DNA of 63,707 nucleotides, from the NCBI GenBank assembly GCA_027488735.1, contig JAIYBB010000009.1, positions 1-63,707 of the forward strand, read 5' to 3'. The stretch comes from Comamonadaceae bacterium (GTDB lineage Bacteria; Pseudomonadota; Gammaproteobacteria; Burkholderiales; Burkholderiaceae_C). Position numbers and translations under genes: made by a program. Positions 39,377 through 49,028 of the stretch are shown one piece after another (within the stretch, counting starts at the first letter, position 1; each line of letters opens with the position of its first letter). The notes below the pieces were generated by a model. The model saw nothing but the letters and a program-made list of their open reading frames with translations. It did no database searches and was not told the origin of the DNA.

Positions 39377-40027
39377 TCAGCGATTGTGGGGAGATTGGGA
39401 CTGCGCCAGCGCGCGCAAGTCGTAGGCCAGCCCTTCGAGCTCGCTGTCCAAGCGGGCCAATCGGCGGCCCATCAGGTTGTAGGCCATGACCGCAGGAATC
39501 GCCACTGCCAAGCCAGCGGCCGTCATCACCAATGCCTCGCCCACCGGTTGTGCGACTTTGTCCAAGGTGTACTGGGCAGAAGCTGCCAGATTGGTGAGCG
39601 CATGGAATATGCCCCAGACGGTGCCCAGCAATCCGACAAATGGCGCTGTAGAACCAATGGTGGCCAGCAGGTCTTGGCCAAATTGCAAGCGCGAGCGAAC
39701 CGCTTGCAAGCCCTCACGCAGGCGGCGGGTCAACTGGTCTGAGACTGCCACATGGGTGGATAGCCCTTGGCTCGGGTGAGTAACAGCGTCCAGCAATGGC
39801 AGGAACATCGCTTGCGAATCGACCGCCAGCCAATGGGCACGTGCCTGTGACCAATCACCGGCTTGCCAAAACAGCGCCTTGCATGAAGCGAGATTGCGAA
39901 CCGCCAGATGCAGCAGCCATGACTTGTAAAGAATGATGAACCAACTCACCACCGACATCAGCAACAGCAGCAGCGCGACCGTGACACTCACGCCATCGCT
40001 TTGCATGATCATGTCGTTGACGTTCAT
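39377..40027 (-). CDS. exbB: MotA/TolQ/ExbB proton channel protein
   Basis: Inner-membrane proton channel with three helices: one at about 15-35 and two at about 125-195. The last pair contains [21 protein letters not shown] and [20 protein letters not shown], the conserved channel motifs. 216 residues. ATG 40027 overlaps the dapB stop by four bases, and exbD follows after 9 bases. Confidence 0.92.
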   Translation of the reverse strand: MNVNDMIMQSDGVSVTVALLLLLMSVVSWFIILYKSWLLHLAVRNLASCKALFWQAGDWSQARAHWLAVDSQAMFLPLLDAVTHPSQGLSTHVAVSDQLTRRLREGLQAVRSRLQFGQDLLATIGSTAPFVGLLGTVWGIFHALTNLAASAQYTLDKVAQPVGEALVMTAAGLAVAIPAVMAYNLMGRRLARLDSELEGLAYDLRALAQSQSPHNR

Positions 40028-40863
40028 TGATCGGCGCGGGAAGAGTTCAAGCCCAAGACATCGAACATATCGAACAGGCCACTGCGTTGCTGCGCCAGAA
40101 ACCTGGCGGCGCGCAAACTGCCTTGGGCATAGGTGCTGCGACTGGCTGATTTGTGCGTAATTTCAATGCGCTCGCCTTCTGTGGCGAACATCACGGTGTG
40201 GTCACCAACGATGTCCCCAGCACGGATGGTTGAAAAACCGATGCTGCCTGGTACGCGCTCGCCGGTGTGTCCATAACGCTCATAGACGGCGCAATCTTTC
40301 AAAGAGCGGCCTTGGGCGGTGGCGATCACCTCTCCCATTTTCAAAGCAGTGCCAGACGGCGCATCCACTTTGTGCTTGTGGTGGGCCTCGGTGATTTCAA
40401 TATCGTAGCCATCGCTGAGTGCGAGTGCCGCCATTTGCAGCAACTTGAGGGTGACATTCACGCCCACGCTCATATTGGGCGCCATCACTATGGCAATGTC
40501 ATTGGCAGCTGTTTGAATAGCGGCTTTTTCTGCGTCAGTGAATCCGGTGGTGCCGATCACCATTTGCACGCCCAAACGGCGGCATGCCGCCAAGTGCTGC
40601 ATGGTGCCTTCAGGGCGTGTGAAATCGATCAGTACTTGGGCGTTTTGCAAGCCCGCGGAGATATCACTGGAGACAGGCACGCCAACCGGTTGGCCCAAAA
40701 AGAAAGCGGCATCGGTGCCCAATTGCGAGCTGCTTGGCAAGTCCAACGCTGTTGCCAGTTGCATGTCTGGTGAACGCACTACCGCTTCGATCAACATGCG
40801 CCCCATGCGGCCAGTGGCACCGGCGATGGCGATACGTCTTGGGGACGAGGCAGAGGCGTTCAT
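40024..40863 (-). CDS. dapB: 4-hydroxy-tetrahydrodipicolinate reductase
   Basis: NAD(P)H-dependent reductase of lysine and diaminopimelate synthesis. Rossmann motif [10 protein letters not shown] (residues 13-22), [21 protein letters not shown], and catalytic [20 protein letters not shown]. 279 residues. It follows bamE by 11 bases and overlaps the exbB start, the usual order in Comamonadaceae. Confidence 0.96.
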   Translation of the reverse strand: MNASASSPRRIAIAGATGRMGRMLIEAVVRSPDMQLATALDLPSSSQLGTDAAFFLGQPVGVPVSSDISAGLQNAQVLIDFTRPEGTMQHLAACRRLGVQMVIGTTGFTDAEKAAIQTAANDIAIVMAPNMSVGVNVTLKLLQMAALALSDGYDIEITEAHHKHKVDAPSGTALKMGEVIATAQGRSLKDCAVYERYGHTGERVPGSIGFSTIRAGDIVGDHTVMFATEGERIEITHKSASRSTYAQGSLRAARFLAQQRSGLFDMFDVLGLNSSRADQ

Positions 40864-40874
40864 GCGATGGGCCT

Positions 40875-41426
40875 TTATTTGACGGGAGATTCCAAGGGGG
40901 GGTATTGTTTGCGCGCAGAGTTGGCTTCAGGCGCTGTGTCGGGCGCATTACTGACAGACGTTTGCGATTTGAATTTATCCAATTCCTGCGGCGTGGCCTG
41001 TAAGCGGGGAACTTTTTTTCTTTCCTCTGACGTGGTCAAGCGTTCGGCAAATTCGGATTCGCTAGGGAGTTCATCGGCTTCGTAGCGGTAAAAAACCTCA
41101 TTTTGAAAGAACACAGACAGTTTGCGTTGCTGGGGCTGGGTGCCTTTGCGCTGGATAGTGAACGCATAGTCCCAGCGGTCCGCATGGAAAACACTGGCAA
41201 TCAATGGGGTACCCAAAATTTCTTTGACTTGGTTGCGGGTCATGCCAGGGCGCAAAGCCTGCACCTGCTCTTTGGACACGAAATTGCCTTGCACCACTTC
41301 GATACGGTAAGGAGTGACCTTGCGCATGGCTCGGGCCACAGGGTCGTCGACAAATGCACACGCCACTAATGTGGTCAGCAGCAATAGACCGCAGCTGCGC
41401 GCCAGTAGAGGTTGCAATGGAGTCAT
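40875..41426 (-). CDS. bamE: Outer-membrane assembly lipoprotein BamE (SmpA/OmlA)
   Basis: Lipoprotein of the Bam complex inserting outer-membrane proteins. ATG 41426 gives a signal peptide with lipobox LVAC, then the BamE fold: [31 protein letters not shown] and [11 protein letters not shown]. The C-terminal tail is longer than in E. coli (183 residues total) and disordered in appearance. Divergent from fur, a conserved pairing. Confidence 0.95.
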   Translation of the reverse strand: MTPLQPLLARSCGLLLLTTLVACAFVDDPVARAMRKVTPYRIEVVQGNFVSKEQVQALRPGMTRNQVKEILGTPLIASVFHADRWDYAFTIQRKGTQPQQRKLSVFFQNEVFYRYEADELPSESEFAERLTTSEERKKVPRLQATPQELDKFKSQTSVSNAPDTAPEANSARKQYPPLESPVK

Positions 41427-41505
41427 GTTGGGATTGGGGCAAGATATGATGATTGCATTGTAACGACGGGTGCTGACTACCCGAACAGAGTTGCGAAAGG
41501 TACCA

Positions 41506-41934
41506 ATGCAGTCTATAGGCGATTTAAAAAACACCGGCTTAAAGGCCACGCTGCCGCGCATCATCATCCTGGAGTTGTTCCAAAAAAGTGGGCAGCGCCA
41601 CATGAGTGCAGAAGATGTGTACCGCCTGGTTTTACAAGAACGCGCCGATATTGGATTGGCCACCATTTACCGAGTGTTGATGCAATTTGAACAAGCGGGT
41701 TTGCTCACGCGCAGCCAGTTTGAAAGCGGCAAAGCGGTGTATGAACTCAATGAAGGGCAGCACCATGACCACTTGGTTTGCCTAGACTGTGGACGGGTCG
41801 AAGAGTTTTTTGACGAAGAAATTGAACAACGCCAACACAGTATTGCCCGCGCCAAGGGCTTTGAAATTGCCGACCATGCGTTGAGCCTGTATGCGCACTG
41901 CACGCGCAAACCCTGCCCTTTCAAAAACACTTAG
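41506..41934 (+). CDS. fur: Ferric uptake regulator
   Basis: Iron-responsive repressor. Winged helix at residues 1-80 ([50 protein letters not shown]), metal sites [11 protein letters not shown] and [13 protein letters not shown], and a CTRKPCPF tail. ATG 41506 has AAAGG five bases ahead; 142 residues. Divergent from bamE over 79 bases. Its stop overlaps the hprK stop by four bases on the other strand. Confidence 0.96.
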   Translation: MQSIGDLKNTGLKATLPRIIILELFQKSGQRHMSAEDVYRLVLQERADIGLATIYRVLMQFEQAGLLTRSQFESGKAVYELNEGQHHDHLVCLDCGRVEEFFDEEIEQRQHSIARAKGFEIADHALSLYAHCTRKPCPFKNT

Positions 41935-42887
41935 TCGATTTTGTTAGACAGCATGGCCTCGCGGTGGCGCGAGACAAATTTTTCATATGTATCAATGCCG
42001 CGCATCTGCAATATGGTGTTGCGCACGGCAGCCTCGACCAACACGGCGATATTGCGTCCGGCCACCACCTGAATCACCACTTTGCGCACGGCAATACCGA
42101 GCACATCTTCGGTCAGCGGCTCGTGCGGCAAACGGTCGTAATCGCGCTCTAAAGTTTCCTTGCGCACCAAATGCACAATCAACTTGAGGCGCATTTTGCG
42201 TCGCACTGCGGTCTCGCCAAAGATCGCTTGGATATCAAGCAGGCCGATGCCGCGCACTTCCAACAGGTTTTGCAGCAACACCGGGCAACGGCCCTCTAAG
42301 GTGGTTTGGTTGATGCGGTACAAATCGACTGCGTCATCCGCCACCAACCCATGGCCCCGCGAAATCAACTCCAGCCCCAATTCGCTTTTGCCCAAGCCTG
42401 ACTCGCCGGTGATCATCACGCCCATGCCCAAAATATCCATGAACACGCCGTGCAAGGTGGTTCTGTCAGCAAAATGCTTGGACAAATAGGCGCGCAACAA
42501 GTCGATCACAAAGGCGGCTGACTCGTGGGTCACAAACATGGGGATTTGTGCCTCTTCGCACATGGACAATAACGCTGGCGTGGGCACTTGGCCATCTGCC
42601 ACCACCAACACTGGCGGCACCAAGGTCACGATGCGAGACACCCTGCGCTCGCCGACCAGCGGGTCTGCATGTTGCAAATAACTGATTTCTCGCTCGCCTA
42701 AGACTTGCAAGCGGTAGGGATGTATGTAGTTGAGGTAGCCCACCAAATCTGCCCCAGAGCGGGCCATGCGTACTGCCACTTCGTCGAAATGGCGCTCGGT
42801 GGCACCTTTGCTGGCCACCCAATGCCATTCGAGTTTTTTGCGAAAGTCCTCGAACAGAACGTCTGCGCTGACGGCGGTGGGTTTCAA
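41931..42887 (-). CDS. hprK: HPr kinase/phosphorylase
   Basis: Phosphorylates and dephosphorylates Ser of HPr in response to metabolites. N-terminal regulatory domain, then Walker [10 protein letters not shown] at 161-169, and the HprK signature [22 protein letters not shown]. 318 residues from a TTG start at 42887, 10 bases after ptsN; no ATG is nearby. Its substrate HPr (ptsH) with a matching Ser45 lies at 54.3 kb. Confidence 0.95.
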   Translation of the reverse strand: MKPTAVSADVLFEDFRKKLEWHWVASKGATERHFDEVAVRMARSGADLVGYLNYIHPYRLQVLGEREISYLQHADPLVGERRVSRIVTLVPPVLVVADGQVPTPALLSMCEEAQIPMFVTHESAAFVIDLLRAYLSKHFADRTTLHGVFMDILGMGVMITGESGLGKSELGLELISRGHGLVADDAVDLYRINQTTLEGRCPVLLQNLLEVRGIGLLDIQAIFGETAVRRKMRLKLIVHLVRKETLERDYDRLPHEPLTEDVLGIAVRKVVIQVVAGRNIAVLVEAAVRNTILQMRGIDTYEKFVSRHREAMLSNKID

Positions 42888-42897
42888 AGCAACAAAC

Positions 42898-43365
42898 TCA
42901 AGCGGTTTGTACCGATTGCCAGTTGGTGATCAAGAGGTGCAATTCTTGGGCTTCACGGCATTGCTGGAGCTTGTCTCGCAGATTGGTGTCGCTCAGCATT
43001 TCGGCGATTTCGGACAGAATTTCCAGATGCTTCTGTGTGGATGCTTCTGGCACCAACAGAAAAATCATCAGGCTGACTGGTTTTTCGTCGGGGGCATCAA
43101 AACCTATCGGTTCAGCCAGCAAAAACACTGCAGCCAAGGGTGTTTTCATGCCCTTGATACGCCCGTGTGGGATGGCGACACCGTAGCCCAAACCAGTTGA
43201 ACCCAGTCGTTCACGCGCAAACAAACTGTCAGCGACCAAGGCTCGGTTCAGGCCATGTAAATTTTCAAACAGCAAACCGGCTTCTTCAAAAGCGCGTTTT
43301 TTACTGGTGGCATCCACCTGCACAAGGGCTTGGGCAGGGGGCAAGATGGCAGCGAGTCTGTTCAT
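42898..43365 (-). CDS. ptsN: PTS IIA-Ntr-type regulatory protein
   Basis: Phospho-acceptor of a regulatory PTS that in other bacteria controls K+ transport and nitrogen/carbon balance. The IIA fold has the phosphorylated His67 in [16 protein letters not shown] 43365 gives 155 residues; a GTG at 43386 was not used. Lies between hpf and hprK. The presence of kup in the window is suggestive, because IIA-Ntr affects K+ uptake in E. coli, but no direct link is visible. Confidence 0.9.
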   Translation of the reverse strand: MNRLAAILPPAQALVQVDATSKKRAFEEAGLLFENLHGLNRALVADSLFARERLGSTGLGYGVAIPHGRIKGMKTPLAAVFLLAEPIGFDAPDEKPVSLMIFLLVPEASTQKHLEILSEIAEMLSDTNLRDKLQQCREAQELHLLITNWQSVQTA

Positions 43366-43436
43366 GATTGGGGGCTGATTATGCACCTAGATGACGTGTC
43401 AAGCTAGGGTAAATATTTATATCTTTTTTGCTACTT

Positions 43437-43464
43437 AAAAACCGCCTGGGTCGCAGGCGGTTTT
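43437..43464 (-). terminator. Strong intrinsic terminator after hpf
   Basis: AAAACCGCCTG-CGACC-CAGGCGGTTTTT on the minus strand, an 11-bp stem flanked by A and T runs, 16 bases after the hpf stop. It would separate hpf from ptsN-hprK transcription and is symmetric enough to work on both strands. Confidence 0.85.
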
Positions 43465-43479
43465 CCCATCAACCACGGG

Positions 43480-43815
43480 TCAGTTCAAATAATCACGTTT
43501 GGCACTGGGATGCTGATGGTCCTGCAGGCGGTCCTTGTGACGCACCACCTGTCGATCCAGTTTGTCGACCAGTTCGTCCACAGCGGCATACAAATCTTCG
43601 CTGGCGCATTCGGCAAACAAATCGCTGCCTTTGACATGGATGTTGCATTCAGCGCGCTGTCTGCCTTGCTTTTCCTTTTGATTTTCAATCGATAACAGCA
43701 CACGAACATCAACCACTTGGTCAAAGTGCCGCATGATTCGGTCGAGTTTCTGGGTGACATAGCCACGCAGTGCCGGCGTGACTTCGAGGTGATGCCCACT
43801 GATTGTCAAATTCAT
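43480..43815 (-). CDS. hpf: Ribosome hibernation promoting factor
   Basis: Binds idle 30S/70S ribosomes in stationary phase. Short HPF/YfiA form: [27 protein letters not shown] and [35 protein letters not shown]. 111 residues from ATG 43815, with GGAGGG five bases upstream; the longer frame to 43914 is not supported. In many proteobacteria it follows rpoN, here it does not. Confidence 0.95.
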   Translation of the reverse strand: MNLTISGHHLEVTPALRGYVTQKLDRIMRHFDQVVDVRVLLSIENQKEKQGRQRAECNIHVKGSDLFAECASEDLYAAVDELVDKLDRQVVRHKDRLQDHQHPSAKRDYLN

Positions 43816-43904
43816 ACATACCCTCCAGACATAGGCCTGTGCGCAACGCCCCGGCAACATGCCAAAGCGGTGACAGGTCAACGCCACTATGCACCTAGTC
43901 CGGC

Positions 43905-43949
43905 AAAAAAGCAAACCCCGCCTGGACGGCCCTGTTGGGCGCAGGGCGG
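43905..43949 (-). terminator. Probable terminator after the MFS gene
   Basis: CCGCC...GGCGG pairs around an inner CCCTG/CAGGG element on the minus strand, followed by TTTGCTTTTTT. It lies at the very end of the MFS gene and upstream of hpf. The T-run is interrupted, so efficiency is uncertain. Confidence 0.45.
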
Positions 43950-43955
43950 CGCGGC

Positions 43956-45182
43956 TTACGCAGCAGGTGCTTGGGGTTCAATAGTGTGCATTTTGACGTG
44001 CTGGGCCAACCAGTAAGCCACCACTGACGCGACGACGCCTGCCACTGCGCACATCCAATAGTGCGTGACTTGCCCCTCGGGGTTGCGCTGGATCAGCACG
44101 CCACCCAGCCAAGTGGCGATACCAATCGACATGGACTGAACCGCACCATTAAGCGACATGAAGGCGCCGCGAAATTGCGGCTGCGCGGCTGAAGTCAAAA
44201 ACGCCATACCAGGAATCATGCGGGCATTCATGAAAAAAAACAAACTCGCCGACACCAACAACACCACGGGCAATGCATAAGGCTGCATCAAGGTGGTCAA
44301 GGTCATGGGCACCATGGACAACAACAACATGCGCTGAAACATTTGGCGCTTGCCGATCCGATCGGTGAGCGCACCTATCCACCGTGCGCTCAGCAAAGTC
44401 ACGATGCCGCCCGCCAAATAAATGAAAGGGATTTCGGCGGGCAACAAAATATGGTTGGCCTGCATGTAGATGGTGATGTAGGGAATCACGGTGAAGGCGG
44501 CAAACATCATGGCGAACGACATGGCAAGTGCCAAGCGGTGGTTTCTGTCGGTCCATACCCCACGGATAGCAAATGTCATGTTCTGCCCACGCGCATTGGC
44601 CACATGTTTGTCCAAACGCGGCAGGCTCCACACCGCCAATGCCCCCACCAAAGTACAAGCCACTGCAATGGCAATAAAGCTGCTGTGCCAACCACCCCAG
44701 TTGGCCAAAAACAATCCGCCAGGCACACCCACCACCGTGGCCAATGAAAACGACATCATCACCAAGCCAGTGGCGCGGCCGCGACGCTCAAACGGAATGA
44801 CATCGCCAATGATGGTTTGCGTCATGGCCGACAAAATGCCACCGAACACGCCTGCAGCAATACGCGCCAACATCAACATACCGTATGTGGGTGCCAGCGC
44901 ACACGCCAATGTGGTCAAGCCAAACAACACATACAGCACCAACAACAAACGTTTGCGCTCAAATCGATCCACAAAAAACGCTGCCAGCAAGCCTGACACA
45001 CCAGCTGCAAAGGTGTAGGCCGACACCAATAACCCGAACTGGGCATCACTGATGGCAAACAAAGCGGTCAGTTGCGGGCCCAAGGGCATCATGATCATGA
45101 AGTCGAGCACATGCGTGAATTGAATGCCCGCTAAGGTCAGGAGCAGCGCCAACTCTCTTCGTGGCGTTAATTCAGTGTGCAT
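43956..45182 (-). CDS. MFS transporter (drug/sugar efflux type)
   Basis: Twelve-helix major facilitator of 408 residues. [16 protein letters not shown] in helix 1, the loop 2-3 motif [11 protein letters not shown], and [32 protein letters not shown] (motif C-like) place it near the AraJ/YdhP-like efflux group. The substrate cannot be told. Divergent from corA with a palindrome and promoter between them; followed by a possible terminator. Confidence 0.88.
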   Translation of the reverse strand: MHTELTPRRELALLLTLAGIQFTHVLDFMIMMPLGPQLTALFAISDAQFGLLVSAYTFAAGVSGLLAAFFVDRFERKRLLLVLYVLFGLTTLACALAPTYGMLMLARIAAGVFGGILSAMTQTIIGDVIPFERRGRATGLVMMSFSLATVVGVPGGLFLANWGGWHSSFIAIAVACTLVGALAVWSLPRLDKHVANARGQNMTFAIRGVWTDRNHRLALAMSFAMMFAAFTVIPYITIYMQANHILLPAEIPFIYLAGGIVTLLSARWIGALTDRIGKRQMFQRMLLLSMVPMTLTTLMQPYALPVVLLVSASLFFFMNARMIPGMAFLTSAAQPQFRGAFMSLNGAVQSMSIGIATWLGGVLIQRNPEGQVTHYWMCAVAGVVASVVAYWLAQHVKMHTIEPQAPAA

Positions 45183-45216
45183 GGGATGTCGCTCAGTAAA
45201 CCCAAGACTTTAACAG

Positions 45217-45249
45217 TGTGACCTTTTTGTCACAGGGCAGTGCCATAAT
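45217..45249 (+). promoter_or_regulatory. Palindrome and extended -10 upstream of corA
   Basis: TGTGAC-CTTTTT-GTCACA (45217-45234) is a perfect 18-bp dyad. Nine bases later comes an extended -10, TGC-CATAAT (45244-45249). The dyad covers the expected -35 region, so a bound regulator would block or replace -35 contact. It resembles a CRP/FNR-family site but the half-sites are two bases too far apart. Confidence 0.45.
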
Positions 45250-45267
45250 TCTGGCTTGTTCAGCAAC

Positions 45268-45343
45268 GGAGCAGCCTCCTTGGAAACCTACCCCAGTTGG
45301 TAGCTTTCGGTTCACTGGCAACAGGCCGGACGGAATCGAAAGC
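45268..45343 (+). ncRNA. Structured 5' leader of corA (candidate riboregulator)
   Basis: Three consecutive helices can form in the transcript: GGAG/CTCC (45268-45279), CTACC/GGTAG (45288-45303), and an 11-bp GCTTTCGGTTC/GAATCGAAAGC (45303-45313 with 45333-45343) capped by a 19-base loop. They lie between the promoter and the corA ATG at 45388. The arrangement fits an ion-sensing leader, but I could not match it to the M-box or yybP-ykoY patterns. Confidence 0.4.
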
Positions 45344-45387
45344 GAACCTCACCCTTTCATTCGTCCATTCACGCACTGAGATTTGCC

Positions 45388-46374
45388 ATGCTCAATATTT
45401 TTTCGCTGGTCAACGGCCGCCTGTTTCAAGAAGAGATTTCTTCCCTTGAAGAACTGTCTCGTTTTCAGCCTATTTGGGTTGACCTGGAGTCCCCCACACC
45501 TGAAGAAAAGCGTTGGATCAGCCAACACTTTGATGTACAGGTGCCTGACGACGCGATGGACGAAGACATTGAAGAGTCTGCGCGTTTTTATGAAGAGGAC
45601 AACGGCGAGTTACATATTCGCTCGGACTTCTTGATCGCAGACATAGATGCGCCGCGCGCAGTGCGTGTGGCCTTCATCTTGAACCAGCACAACGCAGCGC
45701 TGAAAAGCCATGGGGTTTTGTTTTCTGTGCACGAAGAGGATTTGCCGGTGTTTCGGTTGCTGCGTCTGCGTGCGCGCCGTGCGCCAGGTTTGATTGAAGA
45801 CGCCAAAGATGTGCTGCTTGAATTGTTTTCTGTAGATGCCGAATATTCTGCTGACACGCTCGAAGGTATTTACGACGAGTTGGAAAAAGTCAGCAAGATG
45901 GTGTTGTCTGGCGACGTGACCGATGAGCTGGCCGGCGCAGTGCTGGCCGAAATCGCCAGGCAAGAAGATTTGAACGGTCGTATTCGGCGCAACATGATGG
46001 ACACGCGCCGCGCGCTCAGTTTCACCATGCGGCTGCGCATGCTCAACGCCGAGCAATTTGACGATGCCCGGCAAATTCTGCGCGATATTGATTCATTAGA
46101 CAGCCACACCGCATTTCTGTTCGACAAGATCAACTTCTTGATGGATGCCACGGTTGGTTTCATCAACATCAACCAAAACAAGATCATCAAAATCTTCTCG
46201 GTGGCAAGCGTCGCCTTGTTACCCCCGACTTTGATCGCCAGCGTTTACGGTATGAACTTTCAGTTCATGCCGGAGTTGTCTCAAAAATGGGGCTATCCCT
46301 TTGCACTGACCCTGATGTTTGCCAGCTCCGTGGTGCCGATGATTTATTTCCGCCGCCGAGGTTGGTTGAAATAG
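45388..46374 (+). CDS. corA: Magnesium/cobalt transporter CorA
   Basis: Pentameric Mg2+/Co2+ channel of the inner membrane. It has a large N-terminal cytoplasmic domain with acidic stretches (PDDAMDEDIEESARFYEEDNGE), a long helix, then two C-terminal membrane helices with the selectivity motif YGMNF (GMN at 288-290). 328 residues, normal. ATG 45388 has no strong ribosome site, in keeping with possible control by the folded leader. Confidence 0.96.
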   Translation: MLNIFSLVNGRLFQEEISSLEELSRFQPIWVDLESPTPEEKRWISQHFDVQVPDDAMDEDIEESARFYEEDNGELHIRSDFLIADIDAPRAVRVAFILNQHNAALKSHGVLFSVHEEDLPVFRLLRLRARRAPGLIEDAKDVLLELFSVDAEYSADTLEGIYDELEKVSKMVLSGDVTDELAGAVLAEIARQEDLNGRIRRNMMDTRRALSFTMRLRMLNAEQFDDARQILRDIDSLDSHTAFLFDKINFLMDATVGFININQNKIIKIFSVASVALLPPTLIASVYGMNFQFMPELSQKWGYPFALTLMFASSVVPMIYFRRRGWLK

Positions 46375-46391
46375 ACTGGCTTTTCAGCGCA

Positions 46392-47453
46392 TCAGGACTG
46401 AAATAGTTTCTTTAACTTGGCTTCATTGGGCTGGTGCACCACGCCTTTTTCCGTGATCAATGCGCTCACGAGTTCAGCGGGCGTGACATCAAAGGCCGGG
46501 TTGCGCACCTTCACACCTTGTGGTGCCCAGCGCTGGGCACCAAAGCCAGTCACTTCGTCAGGACTGCGCTCTTCAATCGGTATAGCGTCACCATTGGGCA
46601 ACTGCATGTCTATGGTGGATAACGGGCACGCCACATAAAAAGGAATACCGTGCCTGTGCGCCAACACGGCGACCATGTAAGTGCCGATTTTGTTGGCGAC
46701 ATCCCCATTGGCCGCGACCCGGTCCGTGCCAACCACGACCGCATCAATCTCGCCTTGCTTCATCAAGTGACCGGCCATGTTGTCGGTGATCAATGTCACA
46801 GGAATATTCTCTTGCACCATTTCCCAGGCGGTCAACCGTGCGCCTTGCAAAAAGGGGCGGGTTTCATCTGCAATCACGCTGATTTTTTTGCCTGCCGCCA
46901 CCGCCGACCTGAATACGCCTAACGCAGTGCCATGCCCTGCAGTAGCCAGCGCGCCTGCATTGCAATGTGTCAGCACGCGCGCGCCATCTGCCAGCAAGGC
47001 TGCGCCGTGCGTGCCCATGGCTTGGTTGATGCGCACATCTTCCGTCGCTATATCGTGTGCAAGTGTCAGCAACAGGGCGGCCAACTGTGGCTTGGGCAAA
47101 TGTGCGTGGCTGTCTAACGATTGGCGCATACGCTGCAATGCCCAAAATAAATTGACCGCGGTCGGGCGACTCGCCGCCAGCACCTCAAAACCGTGCGCCA
47201 TGGCCTGTGTGAATGTGTCGGCAGCCATGTGCTGGTGCGACAGCGCTTGCAATGCCACGCCATAAGCCGCGGCACAGCCGATGGCAGGCGCACCGCGCAC
47301 CACCATGCTGCGAATGCCATACGCCACTTCGTCAGCGTTGGCATACGAGAGGTATTCAAATCGCATAGGCAATATGCGTTGATCAATCATCTCGAGTCGG
47401 CCATCGCGCCAGCGCAATGTCTCAATGTGGCTTTGTTCAGGTGCAGCAATCAT
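46392..47453 (-). CDS. mtnA: S-methyl-5-thioribose-1-phosphate isomerase
   Basis: Isomerises 5-methylthioribose-1-P to methylthioribulose-1-P. Related to eIF2B; motifs RSMVVRGAPAIGCAAAYG, catalytic Cys in LTHCNAGALATAGHGTALGV and Asp in VVGTDRVAANGDVANKIGTY. 353 residues. ATG overlaps the aldolase stop by four bases, so mtnP-aldolase-mtnA is one tightly coupled operon. Confidence 0.96.
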   Translation of the reverse strand: MIAAPEQSHIETLRWRDGRLEMIDQRILPMRFEYLSYANADEVAYGIRSMVVRGAPAIGCAAAYGVALQALSHQHMAADTFTQAMAHGFEVLAASRPTAVNLFWALQRMRQSLDSHAHLPKPQLAALLLTLAHDIATEDVRINQAMGTHGAALLADGARVLTHCNAGALATAGHGTALGVFRSAVAAGKKISVIADETRPFLQGARLTAWEMVQENIPVTLITDNMAGHLMKQGEIDAVVVGTDRVAANGDVANKIGTYMVAVLAHRHGIPFYVACPLSTIDMQLPNGDAIPIEERSPDEVTGFGAQRWAPQGVKVRNPAFDVTPAELVSALITEKGVVHQPNEAKLKKLFQS

Positions 47454-48103
47454 GCGTTGGTTTGTCCGTAGGTTTTGAATTTTTCATGGACGGCTTGCAT
47501 TTGTTCTGTGCTGAGAATGGTCGGTGCGCCCAGCTGCAACGCGGTCCAGTATTGCTCGCACAAGGACTCGACTTCCACCGCCACGGCAACGGCGCGTTGA
47601 ATATCTGTACCGACCGCAATCAAACCATGGTTACCCAACAAACAAGCCCGTCTGTCGGTCAATGCCGTGAGGGCATGGTCGGACAATTCCTGCGAACCAA
47701 ACAAGGCATAAGGAGCGCAGCGAATGGTGTCACCACCTGCTATGGCCACCATGTAATGAAAAGCAGGAATGTCTCGGTGCAGGCAAGAGAACGCAGTAGC
47801 AAAACGCGAATGGGTGTGCACAACTGCACCTACATCGGGGCGCAATACCAATATGTCTCGGTGAAATCGCCATTCACTGGATGGCTTGCCCGGGCCTAAG
47901 GGTTGGCCATGGAAGTCCATGCTGACCATTGCCTCAGGCTGCAATTCTTGCGCAGCCACGCCCGATGGCGTCACCAACCAATGGCCCCCGTTGCGCACGG
48001 ACAGATTGCCCGTGCTGCCACGGTTGAGGCCCGTGGCATCCAGCTGCAATGCAGCCTTGCACATCTGCATGCGCAATGGCTTGTCGTCCATTGGCTCTGC
48101 CAT
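47450..48103 (-). CDS. Class II aldolase, probably for methylthioribulose-1-phosphate
   Basis: Zinc-dependent class II aldolase/adducin fold of 217 residues: GSTGNLSVRNGGHWLVTPSGV, metal His pair in VVHTHSRFATAFS, a third His in LLGNHGLIAVG, and a candidate acid in SSEWRFHRDIL. Placed between mtnP (2-base gap) and mtnA (overlap). In organisms with the DHAP shunt an aldolase of this family (Ald2) splits methylthioribulose-1-P or deoxyribulose-1-P to DHAP and an aldehyde. The alternative is MtnB dehydratase of the same superfamily, but no mtnC/mtnD lies here. Confidence 0.82.
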   Translation of the reverse strand: MAEPMDDKPLRMQMCKAALQLDATGLNRGSTGNLSVRNGGHWLVTPSGVAAQELQPEAMVSMDFHGQPLGPGKPSSEWRFHRDILVLRPDVGAVVHTHSRFATAFSCLHRDIPAFHYMVAIAGGDTIRCAPYALFGSQELSDHALTALTDRRACLLGNHGLIAVGTDIQRAVAVAVEVESLCEQYWTALQLGAPTILSTEQMQAVHEKFKTYGQTNA

Positions 48104-48105
48104 GT

Positions 48106-49002
48106 CTAGCCGCGGGACAAAACGCGCCCGGCCACCGCATGCAACTGTTTCGCCAAAGCGAGGTCACGTGCTTGCGGCGCTGTAATGAGCGCGTACTCTA
48201 GGGCATGGCGGCAAGCGCAAGCCGGACCGTGTGTGTCTGCTGCCAACGCAGGCGTGACGGCTTTGACCAGCGAGCGAGCGTTTTGCGCATTGGCCAGCAA
48301 CACTTTGATGATCGCATCCACTGTGACCGCATCATGGTCGGGATGCCAGCAATCAAAATCGGTGACCATGGCCACCGAGGCATAACAAATTTCTGCTTCG
48401 CGGGCGAGTTTGGCTTCTGGCATGTTGGTCATGCCGATCACATCACAGCCCCATTGGCGGTACAGGTTGGATTCGGCCAAGGTCGAGAATTGCGGCCCTT
48501 CCATCACCAAATATGTACCGTTTCTGACCACCGGCAGTTGCAGTTGACGCGCCGCGGTCTCTAAATGCCCCCCCATGCGCCCGCACACCGGGTGGGCCAT
48601 GGACACGTGGGCGACCAAACCGGTACCGAAAAAACTTTTTTCGCGGGCAAAGCTGCGGTCTATGAATTGGTCAACGATGACAAAGGTGCCGGGCGGCAAA
48701 CTTTCCTTGAGAGAACCCACCGCACTCACCGAAATCAAATCGGTCACGCCGGCACGCTTGAGGGCATCGATATTGGCGCGGTAATTGATGGCCGACGGCG
48801 GGATCTTGTGACCACGCCCATGGCGCGGCAAAAACACCATGGGCTGGCCATCTAAGTGGCCGAAAAGGCATTCGTCAGAGGGCTCGCCAAACGAAGATTC
48901 GATCTTGCGCCACTGCTTGTCTTGCAGGGCGTCGATGTCATACACACCACTGCCTCCGATGATGCCAATCACACCCTTGGCAGAAGCAGGCTGCTGGCTC
49001 AT
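48106..49002 (-). CDS. mtnP: S-methyl-5'-thioadenosine phosphorylase
   Basis: Cleaves methylthioadenosine with phosphate to adenine and methylthioribose-1-P. Family motifs: GIIGGSGVYD, LPRHGRGH, NYRANIDALK, VMEGPQFSTLAES, and GMTNMPEAKLAREAEICYA, then VTDFDCW. 298 residues. First gene of the mtnP-aldolase-mtnA operon, downstream of pntB by 26 bases. Confidence 0.96.
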   Translation of the reverse strand: MSQQPASAKGVIGIIGGSGVYDIDALQDKQWRKIESSFGEPSDECLFGHLDGQPMVFLPRHGRGHKIPPSAINYRANIDALKRAGVTDLISVSAVGSLKESLPPGTFVIVDQFIDRSFAREKSFFGTGLVAHVSMAHPVCGRMGGHLETAARQLQLPVVRNGTYLVMEGPQFSTLAESNLYRQWGCDVIGMTNMPEAKLAREAEICYASVAMVTDFDCWHPDHDAVTVDAIIKVLLANAQNARSLVKAVTPALAADTHGPACACRHALEYALITAPQARDLALAKQLHAVAGRVLSRG

Positions 49003-49028
49003 AGTGCGAATCTCCGTCAGTTCGACAT

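Noticed and set aside
41427..41505. Fur box between bamE and fur
   Set aside because: The best stretch (around GATATGATGATTGCATT) matches the 19-bp consensus poorly, so autoregulation is not supported from sequence.
43366..43436. Sigma-70 promoter TTGACA / CATAAT before ptsN
   Set aside because: The hexamers are only 13 bases apart, too close for a normal promoter.
45217..45234. Canonical CRP site
   Set aside because: The TGTGA and TCACA halves are separated by eight bases rather than six.
45268..45343. M-box or yybP-ykoY riboswitch upstream of corA
   Set aside because: I could not find the conserved loop sequences of either family; only generic helices are supported.
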